NCBI GenBank assembly: GCA_049670425.1
Contig: JBATTG010000155.1
Span: 1-14,781 of the forward strand
Length of the DNA stretch: 14,781 nucleotides
Origin: Proteocatella sp049670425
GTDB lineage: Bacteria > Bacillota > Clostridia > Peptostreptococcales > Filifactoraceae
Direction of reading: 5' to 3'
In this document: in pieces, positions 6,746-13,672 of the stretch
Position numbering within the stretch: the first letter of the stretch is position 1
Layout of the letters: each line of letters begins with the position of its first letter
Notes under the pieces: model-generated
The model's database searches: none
Seen by the model: the letters and a program-made list of their open reading frames with translations, nothing else
What the model was told of the DNA's origin: nothing
Translations under genes and position numbers: made by a program

Positions 6746-6779
6746 TATGTTAATATTTTATTTCAATAATAGCACGACA

Positions 6780-6815
6780 AAATAGACCAGATATGATTAA
6801 ACTCCTGGTCTATTT
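6780..6815 (-). terminator. Hairpin terminator after the small membrane ORF
   Basis: AAATAGACCAG (6780-6790) and CTGGTCTATTT (6805-6815) form 11 perfect pairs around a 14-base loop. On the minus strand it starts 17 bases after the stop codon at 6833 and is followed by TTGTCG, a weak U tract; on the plus strand it is followed by ATTTCC. It most likely insulates the small ORF from the LytTR operon. Confidence 0.6.
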
Positions 6816-6832
6816 ATTTCCGTATCATATTA

Positions 6833-7018
6833 CTATAATGGTCTGTCTGTACTATCCACTTGTGCGAGAACAAATATTTTCATTGTGAATATCGCTGTAA
6901 TAAGTATATAATCAAGATTTTTCCAATACAAGTTTTCTACTCCCCAAAGAACTGCTAACAGCACAATAACAGCTATAAAATAACACCTATATTGCGTTTT
7001 TGCATGATACCCCCACAC
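6833..7018 (-). CDS. Possible small two-helix membrane protein, unrecognised
   Basis: I do not recognise this 61-residue reading frame. It has two hydrophobic segments (CYFIAVIVLLAVLWGV and LDYILITAIFTMKIFVL) joined by ENLYWKN, and a polar tail. A hairpin terminator lies just after its stop, which supports a real gene. The start is a problem: the GTG at 7018 has no ribosome site and follows a TATAAT (7026-7021) almost directly. A GGGGG-preceded ATG at 7005 lies in another frame and stops after ten codons, but one extra A in the five-A run (7001-6997) would join it to this frame as MQKTQYRC. The gene may therefore be intact with an unusual start, frameshifted, or affected by a sequencing error. 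Its place ahead of a LytTR/GHKL pair recalls small signalling or regulatory membrane peptides, but that is speculation. Confidence 0.45.
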   Translation of the reverse strand: MWGYHAKTQYRCYFIAVIVLLAVLWGVENLYWKNLDYILITAIFTMKIFVLAQVDSTDRPL

Positions 7019-7237
7019 AAATTATAATCATAATATACTTGTCCAAAAACTATAATTTCCCCTGCCACCGAAAAATACGAAAAAATAAAACTCAGAATCT
7101 TCGACAGCAATTACATTATTTTTGAACCCCCAAATATACTATAATTACAATATATCATATTACATATTTTCAAGTTCGCATGATGTTGAAAAACATATCT
7201 CTTCATGGTGAAATACACTGATTTTAAAAAATATTAC
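7019..7237. other. Intergenic region without recognised gene
   Basis: This A+T-rich gap follows the aminotransferase gene on the minus strand. No clear terminator is seen. A weak promoter candidate for the small membrane ORF is TTTTTG (7049-7044), a 17-base spacer and TATAAT (7026-7021). Nothing else could be supported. Confidence 0.35.
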
Positions 7238-8422
7238 TTATATGCAATATTTGTAACTAAGTTCTCCGAGCTTTTTAACTGCTGCTTCTATATTTTCTTC
7301 TGTATTGGCCGAATAATTGAGTCTGAATGATTTTCCTCTGCTTTTTTCATCGGTTGCGAAGGCGTGGCTTCCCACTATTCCTACCCCCATTTGCATTAGT
7401 TCTTCAAAAAAACTGTCGCAATCTACATATTCCGGCATGGTTATCCACACAAACATTCCGCCCTCGGGTTCGGTTCGCTTGACGTCTGGATGAAGAAAGC
7501 TATCGAGCGCTTCGGTCATCACTTTGCACTTTTTGCCGTATATTCCCCTTACAAATTCAAGATGTTTTTCATAGTCGTAATCACGTAAAAACCCCAGCAC
7601 CATAAGCTGTGTTATTGCAGGCGTCTGGCTATCTATGAAGCCTTTTACCGGAATGAATTTTTCCATTATATTTTTTCCTGCAAATATATATCCTACTCTG
7701 AGTCCGGCCGCCAGAGTCTTTGAAAATGACCCTGCATATACCACAATATTTTCTGTATCAAAGCTTTTAAATGAAGGAAGCATATCACCCTTGAATCTGA
7801 TTTCTCCATAAGGATCATCTTCATATATAAAAAGTTTATTTTCCACTGCGATTTTGTATATTTCCTTCCTCCTGCCAAGAGGCATGGTTTTGCCTGTAGG
7901 GTTATGGAAATTTGGAATAAGGTATATATATTTACCATCAGGGTTTGATTCTATAGCTTCCAGGAGTGAAGACGGCATCATTCCATGCTCATCGGTTTTT
8001 ATGCCCACAGGCCTTGCCCCTGAGGTTCTCATGGCGCATATCGCCCCCGTGAATGTAAAATCATCACAAAATACACCTTCGCCTTCATTGCAAAATACCC
8101 TTGGCATTATGTCAAGCCCCTGCTGAGAACCTGTAACTACAAGGATTTCATTATTTTCAATATCAAAATTGTATTTTTCATGAAGTCTTAATTTTATTTT
8201 TTTCACAAGATCTGATATTCCCGCTGTAGCCCCATATTGAAGTGCATATTCTGCACTTTTTTCAAAAATCTGATTTGTAATCATATGAAGTTCTTTGATT
8301 GGAAACGATTCTGCAGCCGGACTTCCCAGTGCAAGGGAAATAAACCCTGGAATTGTTGCGCCTCTTACCCCGACTTCTCTTATCGGACTTGGCCTGATAT
8401 CTTTTACTCTATTTGAAAACAT
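7238..8422 (-). CDS. PLP-dependent aminotransferase, class I/II
   Basis: A 394-residue fold-type I aminotransferase of the group that includes LysN-like and multisubstrate enzymes and the catalytic part of MocR regulators, here without a DNA-binding domain. Visible features are YGATAGISDL near residue 63, the substrate-side PNFHNPTGK (about 170-178), EDDPYGEIRF near 201 with the cofactor-binding Asp and Tyr, the lysine SFSKTLAAGLRVGY (Lys235, forming the Schiff base), and SFRLNYS near the C-terminus with the arginine that binds the substrate carboxylate. The ATG at 8422 is preferred over the in-frame GTG six codons upstream because GGAG lies 8 bases before it. It follows the carbonic anhydrase gene by 23 bases, so the two are probably cotranscribed. 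The donor and acceptor cannot be read from the sequence. Confidence 0.93.
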   Translation of the reverse strand: MFSNRVKDIRPSPIREVGVRGATIPGFISLALGSPAAESFPIKELHMITNQIFEKSAEYALQYGATAGISDLVKKIKLRLHEKYNFDIENNEILVVTGSQQGLDIMPRVFCNEGEGVFCDDFTFTGAICAMRTSGARPVGIKTDEHGMMPSSLLEAIESNPDGKYIYLIPNFHNPTGKTMPLGRRKEIYKIAVENKLFIYEDDPYGEIRFKGDMLPSFKSFDTENIVVYAGSFSKTLAAGLRVGYIFAGKNIMEKFIPVKGFIDSQTPAITQLMVLGFLRDYDYEKHLEFVRGIYGKKCKVMTEALDSFLHPDVKRTEPEGGMFVWITMPEYVDCDSFFEELMQMGVGIVGSHAFATDEKSRGKSFRLNYSANTEENIEAAVKKLGELSYKYCI

Positions 8423-8445
8423 AGTATTTCTCCATTTCACTTTGA

Positions 8446-8988
8446 TTAATCAACTGCTCTTAATTCGCCTGTCGTAGAATCCATTATAAATCCTCGTACC
8501 TTTATATTTTGCGGTATGAGAGGATGATTCTTCAGTATGTTGACACTTTCCCTCACCGAGTCATCGCCATCATCAAATCCACTTAGCCATGATTCAAAAT
8601 TTATTCCGCAGTATTTTATCAAATCTATGGAGTCTTCCGATATGCCCCTTGCCTTCATTTTTGCTACAAGATTCTTACTGTCCATATGCTGAACACCGCA
8701 GTCGCTGTGACCGATTATCATTATCTCTTCCACTCCCAAATCATAGATTGCCACAATAAGACTTCTTACCACACTGCCAAATGGATGCGAAATTGAACCT
8801 CCTGCATTTTTTATTATTTTAACGTCACCATTTTTTATTCCCAACGCCTCCGGAAGAAGCTCTGTAAGTCTTGTGTCCATGCATGACAGTATTGCAATCT
8901 TCTTGTCTGGAAATTTGTTAGTGATGTATTTATTGTACTTTTCTTCTTCCACGAACTTCTTGTTATATTTTATGATTTCATCAATCAT
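8446..8988 (-). CDS. Beta-class carbonic anhydrase
   Basis: A 180-residue protein of the beta-carbonic anhydrase family, which interconverts carbon dioxide and bicarbonate in the cytoplasm. The zinc ligands are visible as Cys36 in SCMDTR, His94 and Cys97 in GHSDCG, together with the catalytic Asp38-Arg40 dyad; NAGGSISHPFGSVVRSL is also typical. Length and motifs fit the short single-domain branch of the family. The ATG at 8988 is preferred over the one at 8994 because the GGAG site lies 7 bases from it and only one base from the earlier ATG. A good promoter candidate lies upstream, and the aminotransferase gene follows closely. Bicarbonate supply for carboxylation reactions is the general role; why it is linked to an aminotransferase is not evident. 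Confidence 0.94.
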   Translation of the reverse strand: MIDEIIKYNKKFVEEEKYNKYITNKFPDKKIAILSCMDTRLTELLPEALGIKNGDVKIIKNAGGSISHPFGSVVRSLIVAIYDLGVEEIMIIGHSDCGVQHMDSKNLVAKMKARGISEDSIDLIKYCGINFESWLSGFDDGDDSVRESVNILKNHPLIPQNIKVRGFIMDSTTGELRAVD

Positions 8989-9074
8989 CTTCATTCTCCA
9001 TTTCTGTATGAACTTAAAGGCCTATACTCTTTTTTGCAGAATATAAGCCTCTTAAGAACTAAGGTATTAAGAAT

Positions 9075-9102
9075 ATTATACCTATTTTTTATTTTTTTAC
9101 AA
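9075..9102 (-). promoter_or_regulatory. Candidate promoter of the carbonic anhydrase/aminotransferase pair
   Basis: The minus strand carries TTGTAA (9102-9097), a 16-base spacer and TATAAT (9080-9075). It lies just after the nitroreductase stop and about 85 bases before the carbonic anhydrase start. The -10 box sits inside a small AGGTAT/ATACCT inverted repeat. Confidence 0.5.
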
Positions 9103-9105
9103 TTA

Positions 9106-9702
9106 CTATTTTCCAAACACTCTTATTCTCTCGTTCATATCCATGAATTCTTTCTCTCCAGGATGGGATACTATATTCCCAAATGGCATCTGAGCTATCA
9201 TTCTCCAGCTCTTTTCAAGCCCCCACTGTTCTTTTACCGCATCTTCAATTACTTCACTGTAGTGCTGAAGCGACGCTCCCAGCTTTTCCTGCTCCAAAGC
9301 CACCCAGACTGAATGTTGCAGCATTCCGTTTGCCTGCTCTGCCCAAGGAGTAAAGTTGTTTTTGTAAAGTGAAAACTTTTCCATCAAGGACTTGGTAGTT
9401 TTTGTTTCATCAAAAAACATAACCGTCCCATAACCTGCTTTGAATGACTTTATCTTTAATTCCGTTGGTTCGAACTTTTCGGCTGGAACAATACTTCTAA
9501 GCTTTTCCATTATCATATCCCACAGCTTGTCATGATCTTCGCCAAAAAGCACTACCACTCTTGCGCTCTGGGAATTAAAAGCCGATGGAGTATGCCTTAC
9601 AGCTTCCTTGATTATTTCAAGTATCTTATCTTGGGATATGGTCACATCTTTTCCTATATCATAACAAGTTCTTCTGTTTTTTAATGCATCAAAAAATTCC
9701 AT
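9106..9702 (-). CDS. Nitroreductase family protein, Frm2/Hbn1-like
   Basis: A 198-residue FMN-dependent nitroreductase-fold protein of the fatty-acid-repression-mutant (Frm2/Hbn1) branch. It opens with FFDALKNRRT and shows TPSAFNSQSARVVVLFGEDHDKLWD, the characteristic flavin-binding segment of this branch, with further motifs around TPWAEQANGMLQHSVWVALEQEKLGASLQHY and PFGN near the end. The length matches the family. Such proteins reduce nitro compounds or quinones with NAD(P)H and are linked to redox and lipid stress; the natural substrate is unknown. AGGAGGAG lies 4 bases before the ATG. The gene stands first in a run of three on the minus strand, though the next gene appears to have its own promoter. 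Its promoter was not found with confidence in the divergent region shared with the ilv operon. Confidence 0.92.
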   Translation of the reverse strand: MEFFDALKNRRTCYDIGKDVTISQDKILEIIKEAVRHTPSAFNSQSARVVVLFGEDHDKLWDMIMEKLRSIVPAEKFEPTELKIKSFKAGYGTVMFFDETKTTKSLMEKFSLYKNNFTPWAEQANGMLQHSVWVALEQEKLGASLQHYSEVIEDAVKEQWGLEKSWRMIAQMPFGNIVSHPGEKEFMDMNERIRVFGK

Positions 9703-10025
9703 AGTTCTCCTCCTAATAAATTCCTAAACTGGACTTTTTTTGCAAATAATTCACTTTCAAGTCCATTGATTCTTATTTTCTAATCGCAATATATCCAATC
9801 ATACATATGGGTTATACCCAAACTAAAGTTGCCATAAGCAATTGTCTGTTATCTTATTATATCCTTACAATCCGTGTCGAAATTCCTGAATTTTCAAAAA
9901 AATACACCTGTTCAGCTCAGAAAAACAATATTTTCTAAAATTTTTTTCAGTTAAATAAGTTTTTCCAATAATCGTTTTCCTATTGTCATTATAGTTGCAA
10001 TTTTCGAAAAATACAAAAAAGTCTA
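9703..10025. other. Divergent intergenic region between nitroreductase and ilv genes
   Basis: No gene is supported here. The region must hold the nitroreductase promoter (minus strand), but no pair of boxes with normal spacing stands out; the closest, TTGCTT and TATAAC, are 19 bases apart. The TATAAC overlaps a small palindrome, TGGGT-TAT-ACCCA (9808-9820), which could be an operator. GGACTT and AAGTCC near 9732-9764 could form a weak hairpin in the nitroreductase leader. Confidence 0.4.
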
Positions 10026-10053
10026 TTGACTTTTATTTTAAAAGCTATATAAT
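10026..10053 (+). promoter_or_regulatory. Promoter of the ilv operon
   Basis: TTGACT (10026-10031), a 16-base spacer and a perfect TATAAT (10048-10053) form a strong vegetative-type promoter. Transcription would start near 10060, just before stem I of the T-box leader. Confidence 0.82.
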
Positions 10054-10071
10054 ATTACTTAATTCAAAATT

Positions 10072-10354
10072 TAAACGTTGATTGGAACAAGTAACATTGA
10101 ATTTTTTCTTCAGAGAGCTATCATCTTGGTGAAAGATAGTGAAAAATTTCATGCGAATATCCTCCATGAGTTGTCCACCGAAATGGCTATTAAGATTAAG
10201 TGGGACTGTCTTGCACACATTATAGTGCACCGCATTGTTAGATGCACGAGGGGTTGTTTTATTACAACAAAAAGAGTGGTACCGCAGAGGATGTCCTTTG
10301 TCTCTTTATAGATTTGGCCTTAACAGGCTTAATTGTAGAGTCAGAGGTTTTTTT
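10072..10354 (+). ncRNA. T-box leader of the ilv operon
   Basis: The leader senses uncharged tRNA and controls read-through into ilvB. Stem I is seen from about 10074 to 10180: an AGTA loop-E motif (10090-10093), a long A/U stem, AGAGAG (10112-10117), the distal TTGGTGA loop and, on the return strand, GAA (10155-10157) followed by the specifier region UAUCCUC. AUC (Ile, 10159-10161) or CUC (Leu, 10162-10164) is the likely specifier; I could not decide. GCAC/GTGC and GCAT/ATGC stems follow. The T-box AGAGTGGTACCGC is at 10273-10285; its UGGU would pair with ACCA of the tRNA. The antiterminator pairs AAAGAG (10271-10276) with CTCTTT (10302-10307) and GCAGAGG (10284-10290) with CCTTTGT (10295-10301), and is exclusive with the terminator. 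Confidence 0.95.
10295..10354 (+). terminator. T-box-controlled terminator
   Basis: CCTTTGTCTCT (10295-10305) pairs with AGAGTCAGAGG (10337-10347) with one U-U mismatch, enclosing an inner GCCT-TAAC-AGGC hairpin, and is followed by seven T residues. The 5' arm is the same segment used by the antiterminator, so the two structures compete. Confidence 0.9.
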
Positions 10355-10408
10355 ATACTCAAAAATAAAAAATTTAATTTTAAAACTTTTAACAAAGGAG
10401 GTTTACAA

Positions 10409-12076
10409 ATGCAATTTACAGGATCGCAAATAGTGGCAGAAGTACTTATAGAACAAGGTGTTGATACGATTTTTGGATACCCAGGGGGCACCGTCCTCAA
10501 TATATACGATGAATTGTACAAATACCAGGATAAACTAAGACATATTACTACTGCCCATGAGCAGGGAGCCACTCATGCCGCCGATGGATACGCCCGCTCT
10601 ACAGGCAAAACAGGTGTCGTTCTAGTGACATCCGGACCCGGAGCGACTAATGCCGTCACTGGAATTGCTACAGCATATATGGATTCAATTCCCATGGTTA
10701 TTATCAGCGGAAATGTTCCCTGTCACCTTATAGGTAAGGACAGTTTTCAGGAAATCTACACAGAGGGTATTGCTTTTCCCATAACTAAGCACAGCTTCTC
10801 CGTAAGAGATGTCAGCAAACTTGCAGACAACCTGAGAGATGCCTTTCGAATTGCAAGTTCAGGAAGACCCGGCCCCGTGCTGGTAGATATTCCCAAAGAT
10901 ATTACCGCAAATGCATGCGAATTTGAGTCCAGGGTAAAAGCTGATGTAGTCTCCAATAAAATATATACGCTATCCCAGATAGAAGAAGTAGCAGAACTTA
11001 TAAACAATGCTCAGAGGCCTGTAATCTATTTCGGAGGAGGCGTTGTCTCATCTAATGCTTCAGATTTACTGTACGAACTTGTTCACAAGGCCAAACTGCC
11101 GTCTTGTCATACGCTTATGAGTTCTGGGGTTCTGAGTTTCAAAGACCCTTTCAACATGGGCATGATTGGAATGCACGGCGCAGTTTCTTCGGGTCTTGCC
11201 GTAAAAAACTGTGATCTTCTTATTACTATCGGTGCTCGTTTTTCTGACAGGGTTGCCACAAATACTGACAAGTTTGCCAGTAACGCAACGATTATTCAGA
11301 TAGATATAGACCCGAGTGAGATTAACAAAAATATTCCTATTCATAAGGGAGTAATCGGCGATATAAATAAAGTCCTTTCTGACCTGCTTCCAATGGTAAA
11401 CAGCGTTGATGACAGAGAATGGGTTAAGCAGATAAGTTCGTGGCAGAGTGAGCTTGATTACAAGCCTGCCGATTCTGATGAGACAATAAAACCCCACCAG
11501 CTTTTTCTGGCTCTTGAAAAAATAACGGATACTAATACCATCATTACCACAGACGTAGGACAGCATCAGATGTGGGCCTGCCAGTACTGCGGACGTACCA
11601 AGCCAAGGTCTTTCCTTACTTCAGGCGGACTGGGAACAATGGGTTTTGGCTACGGCGCTGCCATAGGAGCTCAGATTGCAAATCCAGACAGCCGTGTTAT
11701 CCATATAACTGGCGATGGAAGTTTTCATATGAATCTCAATGAACTTTGCACTTCTGTAAGCTATGAACTTCCTATAATTACCATCGTCGTAAACAATTCG
11801 GTGCTTGGAATGGTAAGACAGTGGCAGACGACTTTTTACGATAAGCGGTATTCATGCACATCACTTGAAAGAAAGACTGATTTCGTGAAGCTTTCCGAAG
11901 CTTTCGGAGGTTTCGGTTACAGAGCATCTACAATTTCAGAATTTGAAGAAGCTCTTGAAAAAGCAATTCATAATAAAAATGCTCCAACGGTTATAGACTG
12001 CCTGATTGACAAGGATGAGAATGTACTCCCAATGATTCCATCGGGACAATCCATAGATGAAGTATTATTAGCTTAG
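10409..12076 (+). CDS. ilvB: Acetolactate synthase large (catalytic) subunit
   Basis: A 555-residue thiamine diphosphate enzyme. It joins two pyruvates to 2-acetolactate, or pyruvate and 2-oxobutyrate to 2-aceto-2-hydroxybutyrate, the first common step of valine, leucine and isoleucine synthesis. The N-terminal pyrimidine-binding domain has FGYPGGTVL and the catalytic glutamate Glu51 in AHEQGATH, then TSGPGATN. The central domain begins near RPVIYFGGGV. The C-terminal domain carries the diphosphate/metal motif GDGSFHMNLNEL to VVNNSVLGMVRQWQ. The true start is ATG 10409, with AGGAGG 7 bases upstream; an in-frame ATG at 10235 lies inside the T-box and is not credible. Length and motifs are those of the anabolic, regulated enzyme rather than catabolic AlsS, and a regulatory subunit gene follows after 15 bases. 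Confidence 0.97.
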   Translation: MQFTGSQIVAEVLIEQGVDTIFGYPGGTVLNIYDELYKYQDKLRHITTAHEQGATHAADGYARSTGKTGVVLVTSGPGATNAVTGIATAYMDSIPMVIISGNVPCHLIGKDSFQEIYTEGIAFPITKHSFSVRDVSKLADNLRDAFRIASSGRPGPVLVDIPKDITANACEFESRVKADVVSNKIYTLSQIEEVAELINNAQRPVIYFGGGVVSSNASDLLYELVHKAKLPSCHTLMSSGVLSFKDPFNMGMIGMHGAVSSGLAVKNCDLLITIGARFSDRVATNTDKFASNATIIQIDIDPSEINKNIPIHKGVIGDINKVLSDLLPMVNSVDDREWVKQISSWQSELDYKPADSDETIKPHQLFLALEKITDTNTIITTDVGQHQMWACQYCGRTKPRSFLTSGGLGTMGFGYGAAIGAQIANPDSRVIHITGDGSFHMNLNELCTSVSYELPIITIVVNNSVLGMVRQWQTTFYDKRYSCTSLERKTDFVKLSEAFGGFGYRASTISEFEEALEKAIHNKNAPTVIDCLIDKDENVLPMIPSGQSIDEVLLA

Positions 12077-12091
12077 AAATGGAGGTAATGT

Positions 12092-12604
12092 ATGAAAAAA
12101 TATGTATTAGCAATGATTGTTTACGACCATCCCGGCGTATTAGCTAGAATTTCGAGTCTATTTTGCAGAAAGGGTTTTAATATAGCTTCCATAACCACAT
12201 CCTCTACTACTGAAAAGGATATTTCAAGGATGACATTTTCAGTATTTGCAGACGAAGACTCTGTTGATGGCCTTATCAAGCAAACTGAGAAGCTTGAAGA
12301 GGTAAGAAAAACCTTTATTCTCGAGGATGAATCTTCCCTCTTCAGGGAACTTCTCCTTCTGAAGATAAAGCTCAGCGACGGTCAAATAACTAATATCAAG
12401 GAGATTGCAGAAATCTATGGCGCTCGGATACTCGATCTTAATTTTGATTCCCTGATTCTTGAACTCACTGGTCAGGAGAAGAAAATAGATGGATTCATTG
12501 ATATCATGAACCATTATGAAATAATTGAAACATGCCGCACTGGAGTTACCGGAATCGAAAGGGGCTGCAATACCAGCGCAGTGCTTTTGAAGAATACACT
12601 TTAG
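12092..12604 (+). CDS. ilvN: Acetolactate synthase small (regulatory) subunit
   Basis: A 170-residue regulatory subunit (also called IlvH). Residues 1 to about 75 form an ACT domain, with YDHPGVLARISSLFCRKGFNIASIT as its valine-binding core; the second half (about 80-160) is the C-terminal domain that activates the catalytic subunit, seen in RELLLLKIKLSD and EIAEIYGARILDL. Such subunits confer feedback inhibition by valine. The protein is a little longer at the C-terminus than the usual 160 residues. GGAGG lies 6 bases before the ATG, and the gene follows ilvB after 15 bases. The stretch to ilvC contains no clear terminator, consistent with one operon. Confidence 0.95.
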   Translation: MKKYVLAMIVYDHPGVLARISSLFCRKGFNIASITTSSTTEKDISRMTFSVFADEDSVDGLIKQTEKLEEVRKTFILEDESSLFRELLLLKIKLSDGQITNIKEIAEIYGARILDLNFDSLILELTGQEKKIDGFIDIMNHYEIIETCRTGVTGIERGCNTSAVLLKNTL

Positions 12605-12667
12605 CTTTTTTAAAACTTACTGGAAATTATAAAAACTTTTATATTAATTTAATTGGAGGAAAATAAA

Positions 12668-13663
12668 ATGATAAAAATGTACTATGATAGAGATTGTAAC
12701 TTGGAATTATTAAACGCAAAGACAGTAGCAGTAATAGGATATGGTTCGCAGGGTCATGCCCATGCCCTTAACCTTAAGGAAAGCGGCGTAGATGTAGTAG
12801 TTGGTCTTAGAAAAGATTCTCAAAGCAGGGCTAAAGCGGAGGCACAGGGACTTAGAGTCGCAGAAGTAGCCGATGCTGTAAAACAGGCCCAGCTGATAAT
12901 GGTACTTCTTCCTGATGAAAGACAGGCAGATGTTTACTACAGTGAAATAGCTCCGAATCTTGAAGACGGCGACTGCCTTATGTTTGCCCATGGATTCAAT
13001 ATTCACTTCCTTCAGATAGATCCTCCAAAAAATGTCGATGTAGTAATGGTAGCGCCAAAAGGCCCCGGACATACAGTAAGATACCAGTACCAAGCGGGCA
13101 AAGGAGTGCCTTCACTTATAGCAATCCATCAGGACTATACTGGCAAAGCTAAAGACCTTTCTATGGCCTATGCCTGCGGAATCGGAGCCGGAAGAGCCGG
13201 AATACTTGAAACTTCATTTAAAGAAGAAACTGAAACTGACTTGTTCGGAGAACAGGCTGTCCTTTGCGGTGGTGTTACTGAACTTATGAAGGCAGGCTTT
13301 GATACACTTGTAGAAGCAGGATATTCTCCTGAAATGGCCTACTTCGAATGTATACATGAAATGAAACTGATAGTAGACCTTATAAATGACGGCGGATTTG
13401 CAATGATGAGATACTCCATCTCTGACACTGCTGAATATGGCGATTACAGAACTGGCCGAAGGATAATAACGGAAGATACAAGAAAAGAAATGAAAAAAAT
13501 ACTTTCTGAAATTCAAAGAGGCGAGTTTGCAAGCGAATGGGTTGCTGAAAACAGAGCTGGACGAAGAGCTAAATTCCTTGCTACTAGAAGAGTCGAAGCT
13601 TGCCATCCACTTGAAGCCGTTGGTTCAAGACTTAGAAATATGATGAGCTGGTTAAAGAAATAG
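12668..13663 (+). CDS. ilvC: Ketol-acid reductoisomerase, class I
   Basis: A 331-residue enzyme that isomerises and reduces acetolactate or acetohydroxybutyrate to the dihydroxy acids. The Rossmann domain has GYGSQGHAHALNL (24-36). The next loop, LRKDSQS, carries Arg48, Ser51 and Ser53, which points to NADPH, though this was not tested. Catalytic features are His108 (AHGF), Lys131 in APKGPGHTVR, and the magnesium ligands Asp191 and Glu195 in DLFGEQAVLCGG, with Glu227 and Glu231 in FECIHEM; YSISDTAEYGD follows. The length fits the short class I enzyme. ATG 12668 is chosen because GGAGGA lies 7 bases upstream; the in-frame TTG at 12653 overlaps that site. The gene stops 9 bases before ilvD. Confidence 0.97.
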   Translation: MIKMYYDRDCNLELLNAKTVAVIGYGSQGHAHALNLKESGVDVVVGLRKDSQSRAKAEAQGLRVAEVADAVKQAQLIMVLLPDERQADVYYSEIAPNLEDGDCLMFAHGFNIHFLQIDPPKNVDVVMVAPKGPGHTVRYQYQAGKGVPSLIAIHQDYTGKAKDLSMAYACGIGAGRAGILETSFKEETETDLFGEQAVLCGGVTELMKAGFDTLVEAGYSPEMAYFECIHEMKLIVDLINDGGFAMMRYSISDTAEYGDYRTGRRIITEDTRKEMKKILSEIQRGEFASEWVAENRAGRRAKFLATRRVEACHPLEAVGSRLRNMMSWLKK

Positions 13664-13672
13664 GAGGACGTT

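Noticed and set aside
8423..8440. GTG start six codons upstream for the aminotransferase.
   Set aside because: The GGAG site lies between this GTG and ATG 8422, which it serves.
9034..9312. Plus-strand open frame of 92 codons.
   Set aside because: It covers the nitroreductase 3' end in antisense and the A+T-rich gap, with no ribosome site or recognisable domain.
9808..9820. TGGGT-TAT-ACCCA palindrome as a firm operator site.
   Set aside because: The arms are only five bases and no regulator or confident promoter could be tied to it; kept as a remark in the intergenic entry.
10235..10408. N-terminal extension of ilvB starting at ATG 10235.
   Set aside because: It overlaps the T-box and terminator, has no ribosome site and no similarity to AHAS; ATG 10409 has AGGAGG at proper spacing.
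12653..12667. TTG start five codons upstream of ilvC.
   Set aside because: This TTG overlaps the GGAGGA ribosome site that serves ATG 12668.
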